The notes under the pieces: generated by a model
Seen by the model: the letters and a program-made list of their open reading frames with translations, nothing else
Databases searched by the model: none
What the model was told of the DNA's origin: nothing
Assembly (NCBI RefSeq): GCF_000316665.1
Contig: NC_019678.1
Span: forward strand, 7,969,001-8,033,000
DNA: 64,000 nucleotides
Origin: Rivularia sp. PCC 7116
Lineage (GTDB): Bacteria; Cyanobacteriota; Cyanobacteriia; Cyanobacteriales; Nostocaceae
Direction of reading: 5' to 3'
Part shown: piece after piece, positions 1 through 8,590 of the stretch
How the letters are laid out: each line of letters begins with the position of its first letter
How positions within the stretch are numbered: position 1 is the first letter of the stretch
Made by a program: the position numbers and the translations under genes

Positions 1-320
1 CCAGAGCCACAAAAAACGCCGATTCCGCCATCGAGAACCTTGAGAGAACGATATACCTCAATAGTGAAATCAACGTGCCCAGGGGTATCGATGATATTCA
101 ATTGATGGTCGTTCCAGAAGCAGCTAGTAGCAGCGGATTGAATCGTAATACCGCGCTCCTGCTCCTGATCCATGAAGTCCGTTGTCGCTGCACCTTCATG
201 AACCTCACCGATTTTGTGGATTTTACCAGTAAGCTTCAGAATTCTTTCAGTTGTGGTTGTTTTTCCTGCATCAACGTGAGCGAAGATGCCGATATTTCGA
301 TAACGAGTGAGGTCTTTCAT
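1..320 (-). CDS. fusA: Elongation factor G paralogue, N-terminal part (runs off window start)
   Basis: Translational GTPase of the EF-G family, which moves tRNA and mRNA through the ribosome. Reading from ATG at 320 the protein starts [20 protein letters not shown]. It shows the G1 loop AHVDAGKTT, the switch-I segment EQERGIT and the G3 motif DTPGHVDF. Only 106 residues are in the window. The short N-terminus and the sequence around switch I differ from the housekeeping cyanobacterial EF-G as I remember it, so it may be a second EF-G-like copy. It is transcribed away from the genes at 686-1896. Lying inside the presumed nifD element also argues for an accessory copy. Family assignment is certain; paralogue status is inferred. 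Confidence 0.9.
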   Translation of the reverse strand, partial: MKDLTRYRNIGIFAHVDAGKTTTTERILKLTGKIHKIGEVHEGAATTDFMDQEQERGITIQSAATSCFWNDHQLNIIDTPGHVDFTIEVYRSLKVLDGGIGVFCGS

Positions 321-685
321 ATTTGCTATATAACTTGGTGCTAGAACGGTCGGTGACTACACTTAAGTAATACTCAAGGGGAATCGGCATTGGTTTTAAA
401 AGTCAGCACGGGCTGGAACTATACCATCACAGACATTTTATGTCTTCCTGCTGATGGCGACTATACCATTTGTTAAGTAATTATAAATTATTTATATGAC
501 ATGATGAAACAGTTCTCAGTAGTGGTAGCCGACTTTTCCACGGAGGAAACACGAATAGGGGAGGGGGAGAGGGGGAGATAGGGGGAGTAGGGGAGGATAT
601 AATCAATATTGATTAAGTATTTATGCTTATTATTTCATGCCTGTTGAGATACAAACCTTTGTGTATTGAAGCAATTTTTCATGGT
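321..685. other. Intergenic: fusA-like upstream region with G/A-rich tract
   Basis: No gene is seen between the divergent fusA-like start and the small gene at 686. A polypurine tract of GGGGGAGA-type repeats lies at about 556-597. The same low-complexity family recurs at 7212-7255, 20960-21010 and 43303-43340. No promoter could be fixed with confidence. Confidence 0.5.
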
Positions 686-850
686 ATGTCAAGTCAAAAT
701 TTTCTAGAGCGCTACAAAGCTGGTGAATGCGAACGGGTTTGGCAAGAGTTGAAATATTTGGGTGAGATTCGCGAGCAATCTGTGAAAGATGAAGTTCTTG
801 AAGTTGCTCGGGAGGTGATGAAGCGAGTGGATTACAATTTTCAATTTTAA
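686..850 (+). CDS. Small protein of unknown function (54 aa), possibly a truncated remnant
   Basis: Frame open from 623. The ATG at 686 is preferred because the residues before it do not look like protein. The product MSSQNFLERYKAGECERVWQ... is charged and helical, rich in Glu, Arg and Lys, with no membrane segment or signal peptide. It lies 62 bp before a SUKH-family gene on the same strand. It resembles the N-terminal part of longer cyanobacterial hypothetical proteins, so it may be a cut-down copy. The function is unknown and even its expression is uncertain. Confidence 0.4.
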   Translation: MSSQNFLERYKAGECERVWQELKYLGEIREQSVKDEVLEVAREVMKRVDYNFQF

Positions 851-912
851 TTTTATCGCAAATAATTTAATAGCAACAAGTAACTAATTTCTTTCAATTC
901 TCAGATTATCCA

Positions 913-1413
913 ATGATTTCTAGTATTAATGAGTTAAAAACAAGGTTATTAACGAGTAATGTTGTGAATAATGAATATGGATTTCGTGGATGCAAAGTTA
1001 GCGAAATTGAAACTATTGAGGCAAAATACGGAACTTTACCATATGTATACAAGCAAATTCTCTTTTTAGCTGGACATCGAGCAGGAACTTTGATTAGCAA
1101 TGGAGAGTTTGAGTTTTACATTGATGAAGTTCTTCAATTAAATGAACGAGTGTTTCAAGATAGAGAAGAAGGAATACAAGAAGGAGAAAAACCTATCAGT
1201 CTGCCTAAAAATGTTTTCTTTTGTTTTTGTAGATATGATAATAGACCAAATTTCATATTAGCTAATGGGGAAAAAGACTGTCCTGTTTATGTATATGATT
1301 ACGAAGGTGGGAATAATGAAACAATTCAAGAATTATACAAATCTATTTGGGAATGGATTGAGGATTTAGTTGAAGACGCTGCACATTGGGTAAATGTTCG
1401 TAAAAACCGCTAA
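913..1413 (+). CDS. SMI1/KNR4 (SUKH) family protein
   Basis: 166-residue acidic cytoplasmic protein with the SUKH-fold pattern. The start is MISSINELKTRL. The segment VSEIETIEAKYGTLPYVYKQ matches the usual 'I..lE...G..LP..yk..L' opening of the family, followed by a Phe/Tyr-rich beta section and an Asp/Glu-rich C-terminus ending in a WIEDLVEDA helix. Bacterial SUKH proteins often act as immunity proteins against contact-dependent or polymorphic toxins. No toxin gene is recognised beside it. The neighbours at 686 and 1441 are co-directional and close, so the three may be co-transcribed. Family fairly sure, role inferred. Confidence 0.7.
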   Translation: MISSINELKTRLLTSNVVNNEYGFRGCKVSEIETIEAKYGTLPYVYKQILFLAGHRAGTLISNGEFEFYIDEVLQLNERVFQDREEGIQEGEKPISLPKNVFFCFCRYDNRPNFILANGEKDCPVYVYDYEGGNNETIQELYKSIWEWIEDLVEDAAHWVNVRKNR

Positions 1414-1440
1414 ATCTAATTTTTTTAATACATTTTAATT

Positions 1441-1896
1441 ATGACCAATTATTCACAAGTCAAAGGAATAATAAAAAAAGGTTACGGTGTCGCATCGGGT
1501 AAAGGTGGAGATAAACGCTTCCCCAACGGAACAATTGAAATGCAGAAGCCTTTTTTTAAGAAATTGGGACTTGATTTAGAACCGTATTTTTCTGGAACGC
1601 TAAATATTTCCATATCTCCCCATCAATATTCTGTTAAACAAGCTAAATATACTTTTAAAAATCTCAAATGGGCAGAAAATGAACCAGCAGAAGACTTTTC
1701 GTTTTTTGATTGTAGAATTAATCTCAAAAACGGTGAAATCAAAGAAGGATTGATTTATTATCCCCATCCAGATACAAAACCCGAACATTTTCAAGCCGCG
1801 GATATTTTAGAGATTATTACTTTTAAAATTGATGATTTAAACTACGAGGATGAAGTGATTTTAGAAGTTGATAGTCAGCAGATTGAGATTAGTTGA
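1441..1896 (+). CDS. Conserved hypothetical protein (151 aa)
   Basis: Product MTNYSQVKGIIKKGYGVASG... has no signal peptide or membrane segment. The stretch with Gly-Lys-Gly-Gly, then 'FPNGTIEMQKPFF', then 'FSGTLNISIS' resembles the beta-barrel layout of CTP-dependent riboflavin kinases (a substrate loop followed by G-T-L-N). The match is weak and partial, and I do not assign that activity. It lies 27 bp after the SUKH gene and probably shares its transcript. A real gene by length and composition; function unknown. Confidence 0.55.
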   Translation: MTNYSQVKGIIKKGYGVASGKGGDKRFPNGTIEMQKPFFKKLGLDLEPYFSGTLNISISPHQYSVKQAKYTFKNLKWAENEPAEDFSFFDCRINLKNGEIKEGLIYYPHPDTKPEHFQAADILEIITFKIDDLNYEDEVILEVDSQQIEIS

Positions 1897-2057
1897 ATTA
1901 AATTGCGTTTAAATAAATTAATCATCTTCAAATATTAGACGTAAACTAAATATTTGACAATTATGGTGCGTCACGGTATCCGGTTAATTGATAACCTCCA
2001 CCATAATGAATTCGTACCGTGGCACACCCTACAATATCTTTTCATTTTATTGTAATT

Positions 2058-2262
2058 GTAGGTTGGGTTAGACGCACGACAAAATTAAATTTGTAACCAA
2101 TAACTTATATTGCGTCGTAACCCAACATTTCAATATCTAAGATAATTTAATTCAAATTTTTAAAAGCATTCCTTTTTAATCAACAATGGAAATGTTGGGT
2201 TACGACGTGAATTAAAATCATTTGTGGGTAATCAATATCCTTGCACGTCTAACCCAACCTAC
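2058..2262. repeat. ~205-bp MITE-like repeat, copy A
   Basis: Non-coding segment with terminal inverted repeats: GTAGGTTGGGTTAGACG at the left end and its complement at the right end (2246-2262). Two inner copies of TAACCCAA/TTGGGTTA lie inside. A second copy, colinear and highly similar along its length, is at 3872-4076. The pair flanks the hydrolase and nuclease-like genes. Short, palindromic and non-coding, it fits a miniature inverted-repeat element moved by a transposase not in this window. Confidence 0.75.
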
Positions 2263-2345
2263 GTGTTTATATTCAATTAATTATTCGATAAATAAGTTAT
2301 CACAGAGTTGTTACAACAACGATTTGCATCTACAGGTGAAAAATT

Positions 2346-3242
2346 TTGATTCCTAAAAATGTTCCACAGTTGTGGAAGAATTTCCTCATCGGAATAATAA
2401 TCGCTCTCTTACCAATATTCCTCATAGATAATTGGCTTCCCTATGCTCTATTAAGTCACTATAATTATCCTGTTGACTCAAAACCGGCTATTTTTCAACA
2501 ATTCAACGCAAAAGTCGAAAATATCAACTTTACAACCGATGACAATATAAAAATCTCCGGTTGGTGGATTCCTTCACCAATAAATCTATCTGAAAATCCG
2601 ACTTTGATAGTTTTACACTCATTAGGTGGTACAAGACAAGATTTCCTCAAGTTTAATTTACCAATTTGGCAGCGAGGTTTCAATTTAGCACTTATCGATA
2701 TGAGAAGTCATGGTAAAAGTGGTGGTGAATATTTTACCTATGGCTTTCACGAGCGGAAAGATGTTTCGCGATTAATTGATTTTCTAGAAAAATATCACAA
2801 AGAAGAATCTCAAAATATAGCCTTGATGGGAATTTCTGCTGGGGGTGCGGTTGCGATTTCTTCAGCAGCTTACGATAAACGAATTCAAGCTTTAATTACA
2901 ATATCCGCTTTTGCTGATTTAAATAATACTATTGCGAAACAAGTTCCTTGGCTACCGTCTTTTTGGAGAAAAAGAGCAATTGCAAATGCAGAGGAAATTG
3001 CTGAGTTTAATATTGCAGAAATTTCACCGATAAATCAAATAAAAAAAGTTAATTGTCCGATTCTAATTGTTCATGGAACTTTAGATAAATATATTCCTTT
3101 TGTGAATGGGAAGAAGCTTTTTAATACTGCTAAGGGTGAGAAATTATTTTATGCTGTGGAAGGTGGTAATCATTCTACTATTTTGGATAAAGGTGGTGAA
3201 GTTTTGCGAAATAGGATTATTGAATTTGTCCTACGAAACTGA
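2346..3242 (+). CDS. Membrane-anchored alpha/beta hydrolase
   Basis: Serine hydrolase of the alpha/beta fold, 298 aa. An N-terminal hydrophobic segment (about residues 12-30, LIGIIIALLPIFLI) suggests a signal anchor with the catalytic domain outside the cytoplasmic membrane. The nucleophile elbow is GISAGG (Ser near 163), the oxyanion region is HSLGGTRQDF, the acid is in GTLDKYIPF and the histidine in GGNHST. The start is TTG at 2346, preceded by an AGGTGAAA that could serve as ribosome-binding site; no ATG fits upstream. The substrate cannot be told. The relatives are generic 'alpha/beta hydrolase, DUF1749/BAAT-like' proteins. Confidence 0.85.
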   Translation: MIPKNVPQLWKNFLIGIIIALLPIFLIDNWLPYALLSHYNYPVDSKPAIFQQFNAKVENINFTTDDNIKISGWWIPSPINLSENPTLIVLHSLGGTRQDFLKFNLPIWQRGFNLALIDMRSHGKSGGEYFTYGFHERKDVSRLIDFLEKYHKEESQNIALMGISAGGAVAISSAAYDKRIQALITISAFADLNNTIAKQVPWLPSFWRKRAIANAEEIAEFNIAEISPINQIKKVNCPILIVHGTLDKYIPFVNGKKLFNTAKGEKLFYAVEGGNHSTILDKGGEVLRNRIIEFVLRN

Positions 3243-3247
3243 AATTA

Positions 3248-3850
3248 TCAAGAGCTAACCATATAAATTAGTTGATTAAAAATCAGTTCAACTGGAGGTA
3301 AGGGATATTCTGTTAAATCAATAGTTACAGTATCAGCTTCCAATTTTAAAAATCGCCAAAGGGTTCCCGTGGTAACTGTTCCGTATATAGTATTGATAGA
3401 ATTTTGTGCTTTCTGGTTAAATTTCTGCGCTGCTACCATTTCAGCTATACATTGTCCCAAACCAACTTTGAGATTTTCTTTTTTGGCTTCTACCAGCATC
3501 GCTACGGGTGCTTTAACGAATAATTGTTCTTTGGAGCGACTCAGAATAAAATCGCATATTCCTGTTAAGCCAGTTTCAGCTTCAACATTAAATTCTTCAC
3601 CAGAAAATAAACTTATTTCGTTATTTAAAGCTTCTTTGACTGCTAAAAGTAAGGGACAGATAATTAATTCAGATCTAGCTTTTTCTGTATTCAGTGCAAT
3701 TGCAAGTTGTAAGTTCTTGTTTAGAAATTCTGCAATATAATGGCTAGGTTTAACTGGGTTTTCAGGTTTTGCTAAAAACGCAACTCCTTCTATCAGATTT
3801 AAATTAAAATCCTCGATGACTTTGGGAAGCGTAAATTGACTGTAAGACAT
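3248..3850 (-). CDS. PD-(D/E)XK nuclease-like hypothetical protein
   Basis: 200-aa protein that converges on the hydrolase gene with only 5 bp between the stops. Residues ~95-135 carry GICDFILSRS..., then a strand with VEAKKENLKVGLGQ. The spacing Asp-(about 20)-Glu-x-Lys followed by a Gln-containing helix is the active-site layout of the PD-(D/E)XK fold. The same pattern occurs in many cyanobacterial proteins of unknown role. There is no methylase or helicase partner, so restriction activity is not implied. Nuclease activity is inferred from the motif only. Confidence 0.6.
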   Translation of the reverse strand: MSYSQFTLPKVIEDFNLNLIEGVAFLAKPENPVKPSHYIAEFLNKNLQLAIALNTEKARSELIICPLLLAVKEALNNEISLFSGEEFNVEAETGLTGICDFILSRSKEQLFVKAPVAMLVEAKKENLKVGLGQCIAEMVAAQKFNQKAQNSINTIYGTVTTGTLWRFLKLEADTVTIDLTEYPLPPVELIFNQLIYMVSS

Positions 3851-3871
3851 TATATTTAACAGTTATCAGTT

Positions 3872-4076
3872 GTAGGTTGTGTTAGACGTACCGCAATATA
3901 GAATTATAAACCTATAACTTATATTGCGTCGTAACCCAATATTCTATATCTAAGATAATTCAATTCAAATTTTTAAAAGCATTTCTTATTTAATCAACAA
4001 TAGAAATGTTGGGTTACGACGTGAATAAAATTTATTTGTGGGTAATCAATATCTTTGCACGTCTAACCCAACCTAC
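3872..4076. repeat. ~205-bp MITE-like repeat, copy B
   Basis: Second copy of the element at 2058-2262. It shares the central block containing AATTCAAATTTTTAAAAGCA and both inner TTGGGTTACGACGTGAAT-type arms. The left terminal repeat has one change (GTAGGTTGTGTTAGACG), while the right end is intact (ends CCAACCTAC at 4076). It sits just upstream of the gene ending at 3850. Confidence 0.75.
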
Positions 4077-4125
4077 ATCTACGTAATTTATATTTAAAAC
4101 CTCAACTTATTAAACCTCACCCTAA

Positions 4126-4148
4126 CCCTCTCCTTATTAAGGAGAGGG
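4126..4148 (-). repeat. Short hairpin downstream of the acyl-CoA synthetase gene
   Basis: Perfect inverted repeat CCCTCTCC/GGAGAGGG around TTATTAA, 17 bp past the stop of the minus-strand gene. No T-run follows, so it may be an extragenic palindrome that protects the mRNA end rather than a true terminator. Confidence 0.5.
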
Positions 4149-4164
4149 GAAGGAATTTCATTTT

Positions 4165-5865
4165 TTATCGAAAACCAAAGTTTAATTCCCCATTCTCTAA
4201 CTTTGATAAATAATCTTTTGTCAAAGGAACGTATTTACCTTCTACTAAAATAAAATGCGGATATTTATCAATTTGTGTAAATCCCTGTTTCTGTAATTGG
4301 GATTTAAGAATTTTCATTGTGGAAGTTGTTTGATGATGATTTTCCACCAATCTAATAATATGAGGAATTGCATAAGGTGGTAAAAGTTCTTTAAGTTGAT
4401 GCAAAAATTCATCAAGATTATTTTCAAAGTTAGATTCTACAGCTAAAAGAGATGCCATTCCAACTTTACCCGACGCTCTGGGAATTTCAACTCCATACAC
4501 AACCGCTTCCCGAATTTTACCAGTTGATAAAATTGCTTCTTCTACTTCCTGACAAGCAACATTTTCCCCTTTCCAACGAAAGGTATCTCCCATGCGATCG
4601 ATAAATGTGAAGAAACCGTCAGCGTCTCTAGATAATAAATCTCCAGAGCGCCACCATAAGTCTCCTGGTTCAAATAAATTCTCCCAAATTTTACTTTCAT
4701 CTAATGAAGAATCGAGATAACCCCGATAGCGATCGCCAGGTACTCGTAATAAAGCTTGTCCAACTTCTCCTGTTGGAACGGGTTTTCCTTGTTCGTCAAC
4801 TAAAACGACATTTTTAGCATTGGGATGATTTGGAGGAATAAAACCACAATAACCAGGTTTTCCCGTCCAGTTTGTTAAAGCTGATGCTGGCATTTCTGTA
4901 GCACCAAAATGTTCAACAACTCTTTCAATTCCAAATCTTTCGATAGTATTTTCCCACAATCCAGATGACAAACCATTACCAAAAATAACTTTGAGGGGAT
5001 TATCCTTATCATCTGGTTTTTGGGGACTATTAGCTAAATATCGCCAAAGTTCTCCAATATAAACAACCGAATCGCAATTATAATTACGAACATTATCTAG
5101 AAAAGCTCTGACAGAAAATTTTTCTCTAACTACAGCACAAGCTCCTGCTTCTACACAGCTAGCAAAAGCAACAGCTAAAGCATTTCCATGATATAAAGGC
5201 AAAGTTATATAGCAGTTACTTTCTGGTGTCATTTGAGTTCGTAAAGACCAAGCAATTCCCGCACCAATCATGCGACGATGATTAAAAAGTGCTGGTTTAC
5301 TACGACCGCTAGTGCCGCTGGTGAAGATAATTACTACAGCATCTTCCATAGTAATTTGACTGCGATGTTCTTTGGGAATTCTTCCTGAGCATTCTGCTGA
5401 TAAAATTGAATTCGGGTCGTAATTATCTACTGATGGAATCGGTTTACCGATATTTATTTCAACTCCACAATCTTTAGCTAATGATGATAATTTTTGCTCG
5501 GATTCTCTAATATTAAATAAAACTGCGGTGATTCCGGCTTTTGCCAATCCCAATACAGTTGCTAAGAAAACAGCACTGTTACTTTGATGAACTCCGATAT
5601 ATTTATATTTTTTATCTTGATTTTGATTTAAAGAAATAGCCCAACAAGCAATTTTATCGGCTGCACGGTCGAGTTCTTGATAAGTCCAAGTTTTTGACGA
5701 ACCGACTTCATGAACAACTGGTTTTTCAAGATATTTATCTACAGATTGCTGCCAAACATCAGCCCAACTATTGATATTTTGGTCGGCTAATTGTTGAAAT
5801 TGTTGGCTTTCGTAGTCTAGATATTTTTGATATTTTTCGGCGATGTTATTATTATTATTTTTCAT
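4165..5865 (-). CDS. Long-/very-long-chain fatty acyl-CoA synthetase (AMP-forming)
   Basis: Member of the adenylate-forming ligase family (566 aa) that activates a carboxylic acid with ATP and transfers it to CoA. The P-loop motif TSGTSGRSKPALFNHRRM is near residue 180. The A5-type motif HFGATEMPAS, the A7-type RSGDLLSRDADGF and the hinge region RMGDTFRWKGENVACQEVEE follow. The last two are typical of the FATP/VLACS branch, which favours long or unusual fatty acids. It is the last gene of a four-gene minus-strand run (9322 to 4165) with a Gfo/Idh-type dehydrogenase and an FAD-linked oxidase, so the acyl group may be attached to an oxidised sugar or cyclitol. Family sure; substrate unknown. 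Confidence 0.88.
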   Translation of the reverse strand: MKNNNNNIAEKYQKYLDYESQQFQQLADQNINSWADVWQQSVDKYLEKPVVHEVGSSKTWTYQELDRAADKIACWAISLNQNQDKKYKYIGVHQSNSAVFLATVLGLAKAGITAVLFNIRESEQKLSSLAKDCGVEINIGKPIPSVDNYDPNSILSAECSGRIPKEHRSQITMEDAVVIIFTSGTSGRSKPALFNHRRMIGAGIAWSLRTQMTPESNCYITLPLYHGNALAVAFASCVEAGACAVVREKFSVRAFLDNVRNYNCDSVVYIGELWRYLANSPQKPDDKDNPLKVIFGNGLSSGLWENTIERFGIERVVEHFGATEMPASALTNWTGKPGYCGFIPPNHPNAKNVVLVDEQGKPVPTGEVGQALLRVPGDRYRGYLDSSLDESKIWENLFEPGDLWWRSGDLLSRDADGFFTFIDRMGDTFRWKGENVACQEVEEAILSTGKIREAVVYGVEIPRASGKVGMASLLAVESNFENNLDEFLHQLKELLPPYAIPHIIRLVENHHQTTSTMKILKSQLQKQGFTQIDKYPHFILVEGKYVPLTKDYLSKLENGELNFGFR

Positions 5866-5896
5866 GAGTTTTTGATTTTAAAATTTATTTATATCG

Positions 5897-5939
5897 GTTC
5901 GTAGTTGCGCTTACTCTTCGAGAAAACGCAACTACGAAC
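5897..5939 (-). repeat. Stem-loop inside the minus-strand operon
   Basis: Near-perfect inverted repeat (GTTCGTAGTTGCG at the left, its complement ending at 5939) immediately after the stop of the dehydrogenase gene at 5943 and before the acyl-CoA synthetase start at 5865. It could end part of the transcripts or stabilise the upstream message. There is no T-run on the minus strand. Confidence 0.5.
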
Positions 5940-5942
5940 GAA

Positions 5943-7172
5943 CTAAAAACTTTCTGGAATCAACGATTCGGAAGAACTATAATTAATTTCAACTGAAGTA
6001 TGATTATCTAAACTAATACGACTAGCTTCGAGAATTGCTGTTGTTTGTAATGTTTTTGCCGCAGTTGCGATAACATTATCAAAATCTTCGGGTTTACCTC
6101 CTTTATTAATACCAGCTACCGCATCAATGAATTTTTCAATACTTTGATAACCATAAGCTCCTTGTCCGGCAAATTTACCGTTGGAAGGTTCATATTTCAT
6201 AAATAAAGGATTGATACTCCCATATCCTCCGGAAACCGTTGCGGATGAATAACCCCGATGAGCTTGGTCAATTTGTAACTCACCTTGATGTCCCATATAA
6301 AAGAAACGCTGTTGGGAATGAACGTCAGATTTTGGAGCAATCCACGAAGCAGTATGAACCGAAATTCCTAAATTCCCACTTTTAACGTTTTCCCATTGAA
6401 TTGTAGTGGTAATCGTATCTTCGGTTTTGATGTCAAACTCGTTTTTAGCAACTCCGGTAGCACCCAAAGCATTTACTTTTATTGGTCTAGCAAAATCGCT
6501 TACCATCCAATCTAATAAATCGATGTGATGGGAATTCAGATAGTAATTGATATCAGAAGATTTTCCAGCCCATTTACCAAAAGTGTGCAGTTGAGTGCGA
6601 GGTTGACTCATATAGCTATTCATATAGCTAAAATCTCCAAAACTACGAACGCGATCGCGAGCGTCGGAGTACATGGGGTCATACCTTTTATGCATTTCGA
6701 TTGCAACTAATACATTATGCTGTTTCCCAGCTGCAATTAGTTTCTGATGTTCTTCTAAAGTTTTCACCAATGGTTTAACAACCAAAACATGCAACCCATG
6801 CCGAATCGCTGCCATAGCCATTTCAAAATGAGTATCATCGGGAGTCACCACAATTACCGCATCCCCCGGCTTCATTTTTTCAATCGCAGTTTGATAAGCT
6901 TGGGGATTATATTCATCATCACCAGGAAAAGTATTTACATTAATATCTATTCCTTGATATTGCTTTTCTATTTTCTCAGTAAAATGATTGCGAATACCCG
7001 GAAAAGTCTTGCCATCACGACCGCATAAAGCAATTTGATTTACCTTACCACGACTTCTCAAATCGAAAAGTACCAGCCCTATAACACCAGCACTTTTATC
7101 CGAATCAGCCGCCGCTCCCCGAACAAAACCCGTAACATATTCCCCCGTTCCGATAACTAAAATATCTGTCAT
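5943..7172 (-). CDS. Gfo/Idh/MocA family NAD(P)-dependent oxidoreductase
   Basis: 409-aa dehydrogenase with an N-terminal Rossmann fold. The dinucleotide loop is ILVIGTGEYVTGFVRG (residues 4-19), and the family's EKP-like motif appears as VVKPLVKTLEEH around residue 135. The C-terminal half holds the substrate-binding sheet, with NSHHIDLLDWM carrying the family's catalytic-type His/Asp. These enzymes oxidise sugars or inositols or reduce keto-sugars. It lies 74 bp downstream of the FAD-linked oxidase gene in the same direction, separated by an imperfect repeat of TTTTGGATT units and a pyrimidine-rich tract (7173-7255). Substrate unknown. Confidence 0.85.
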   Translation of the reverse strand: MTDILVIGTGEYVTGFVRGAAADSDKSAGVIGLVLFDLRSRGKVNQIALCGRDGKTFPGIRNHFTEKIEKQYQGIDINVNTFPGDDEYNPQAYQTAIEKMKPGDAVIVVTPDDTHFEMAMAAIRHGLHVLVVKPLVKTLEEHQKLIAAGKQHNVLVAIEMHKRYDPMYSDARDRVRSFGDFSYMNSYMSQPRTQLHTFGKWAGKSSDINYYLNSHHIDLLDWMVSDFARPIKVNALGATGVAKNEFDIKTEDTITTTIQWENVKSGNLGISVHTASWIAPKSDVHSQQRFFYMGHQGELQIDQAHRGYSSATVSGGYGSINPLFMKYEPSNGKFAGQGAYGYQSIEKFIDAVAGINKGGKPEDFDNVIATAAKTLQTTAILEASRISLDNHTSVEINYSSSESLIPESF

Positions 7173-7246
7173 TTGATTTTAGATTTTGGATTTTGGATTT
7201 TAGATTGTAAATAAATTTTTCTCCCCCTCTCCCCCATCTTCCCCCT

Positions 7247-8587
7247 CTACCCCATCTGTCCCAAAACTCTATCGCTATAGGAATTTCCAAATCGATTATC
7301 TGGATCTAATTGATAGCGTACTTGCATAAAATCATTCCAGTGGGGATATATTTTTGCTAATTCTTTTGCATCGGGACCAAATCTTTTAGCCCAATGAGGA
7401 CGACCATTAAATTTAGTCATTATTTTTTCATAGTCATTAAAATAATCTTGACAATCAACACGTTTTCCATAAGGCATATAATTAATAATTCCGATATAGC
7501 AGCTATCTCTTCCCTGACAGGGACTTAACCATATATCATCCCCTTTCACAAAACGTACTTCAATCGGAAGATGCGCTTTGTAATCCTTTTTTTGAATCAA
7601 ATCACGAATTGCTTCTAAAGCTTGAACCGTATATTCTATCGGAATAGCCCATTCATTTACCTGCTGTTTAAATAAACAATCAAAATTGAATTGACTTAAA
7701 CTATCACCCCGCGATTGTTTTGGCTTGCTAAACATTTGTTGAGCATACCAACGATTAATTCTAGGAATCAAATTTTGGTCATAAGTTGCTATATATAATA
7801 AAAATTGAAAAGTATAAAATCCAATTAGCTGTTGTTGATACCAATCCCCCAAACGCTGAAAAATATTTTTTCCCTTGACTGTACTCTCCTCCGGTGGTTT
7901 ACGAGTAGCAGTCCATTCCCAAGCCATATCTACATGGGGTAAATACCAAAAACGATAATGGTCGGATTTCAAGGATTCTGGTAAATTCTCAAATACCGCT
8001 GCTAAAGTTTGCGGCTGTTCTTGTACTTCTAAATCAAAACTCTTTGTTACCTTTAGCTTATATTCTGTAATTAATCCCAAACTTCCTAAATGACATTTAA
8101 CAGCATTGAAGAATTGAGAATTTTCAGTTTGGGAAACTTTGATAATTTCTCCCTTACCATTTACCAAAGTTATTTCTTCGATAATGGTCGGCATTGTACC
8201 ATAATTTAAACCAGTTCCATGAGTAGCAGTAGCCATTGCACCGGAAATTGTTTGAGCGGAAATAGAGCCTAAATTTGGTAATGCTAATCCATATTTAGCC
8301 AAACTTTGACTTAACTCATTAATAGTCACTCCCGCTTCAACAACAACGGTTTGATTTTCCGCGTGGATATTTTTAATCGCATTTAAACCATCAAGGCAAA
8401 CTAATTCTTCATTGCTCATCGCCATATCGCTAGGAGAATGCCCGGAACCAAATACTCGAATTTTGCTTCCCCGCTTGATGGCTTGACAAACAATATCCTT
8501 AACTTCTTCATTGGAAACAGGGTGATGTACATAATTAGGCGTGCATTGATATTCCCCCGACCAATTTATAAAACGTTCTTGATTCAT
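7247..8587 (-). CDS. FAD-linked oxidoreductase of the sugar-1,4-lactone oxidase family
   Basis: 446-aa protein with the PCMH-type FAD-binding half (residues ~10-180: VRVFGSGHSPSDMA-like FAD loop, here IRVFGSGHSPSDMA, and ISGAMATATHGTGLNYG) and the ALO C-terminal half (EVRFVKGDDIWLSP, RPHWAKRFG near the end). This domain pair is that of D-arabinono-1,4-lactone and L-gulono-lactone oxidases. The conserved HWAK motif before the C-terminus supports that family. The upstream gene ends 3 bp before its start, showing tight coupling. The exact aldono-lactone or alditol substrate is not predictable. The next gene downstream is a sugar-type dehydrogenase, consistent with sugar or polyol oxidation. Confidence 0.85.
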   Translation of the reverse strand: MNQERFINWSGEYQCTPNYVHHPVSNEEVKDIVCQAIKRGSKIRVFGSGHSPSDMAMSNEELVCLDGLNAIKNIHAENQTVVVEAGVTINELSQSLAKYGLALPNLGSISAQTISGAMATATHGTGLNYGTMPTIIEEITLVNGKGEIIKVSQTENSQFFNAVKCHLGSLGLITEYKLKVTKSFDLEVQEQPQTLAAVFENLPESLKSDHYRFWYLPHVDMAWEWTATRKPPEESTVKGKNIFQRLGDWYQQQLIGFYTFQFLLYIATYDQNLIPRINRWYAQQMFSKPKQSRGDSLSQFNFDCLFKQQVNEWAIPIEYTVQALEAIRDLIQKKDYKAHLPIEVRFVKGDDIWLSPCQGRDSCYIGIINYMPYGKRVDCQDYFNDYEKIMTKFNGRPHWAKRFGPDAKELAKIYPHWNDFMQVRYQLDPDNRFGNSYSDRVLGQMG

Positions 8588-8590
8588 GGT

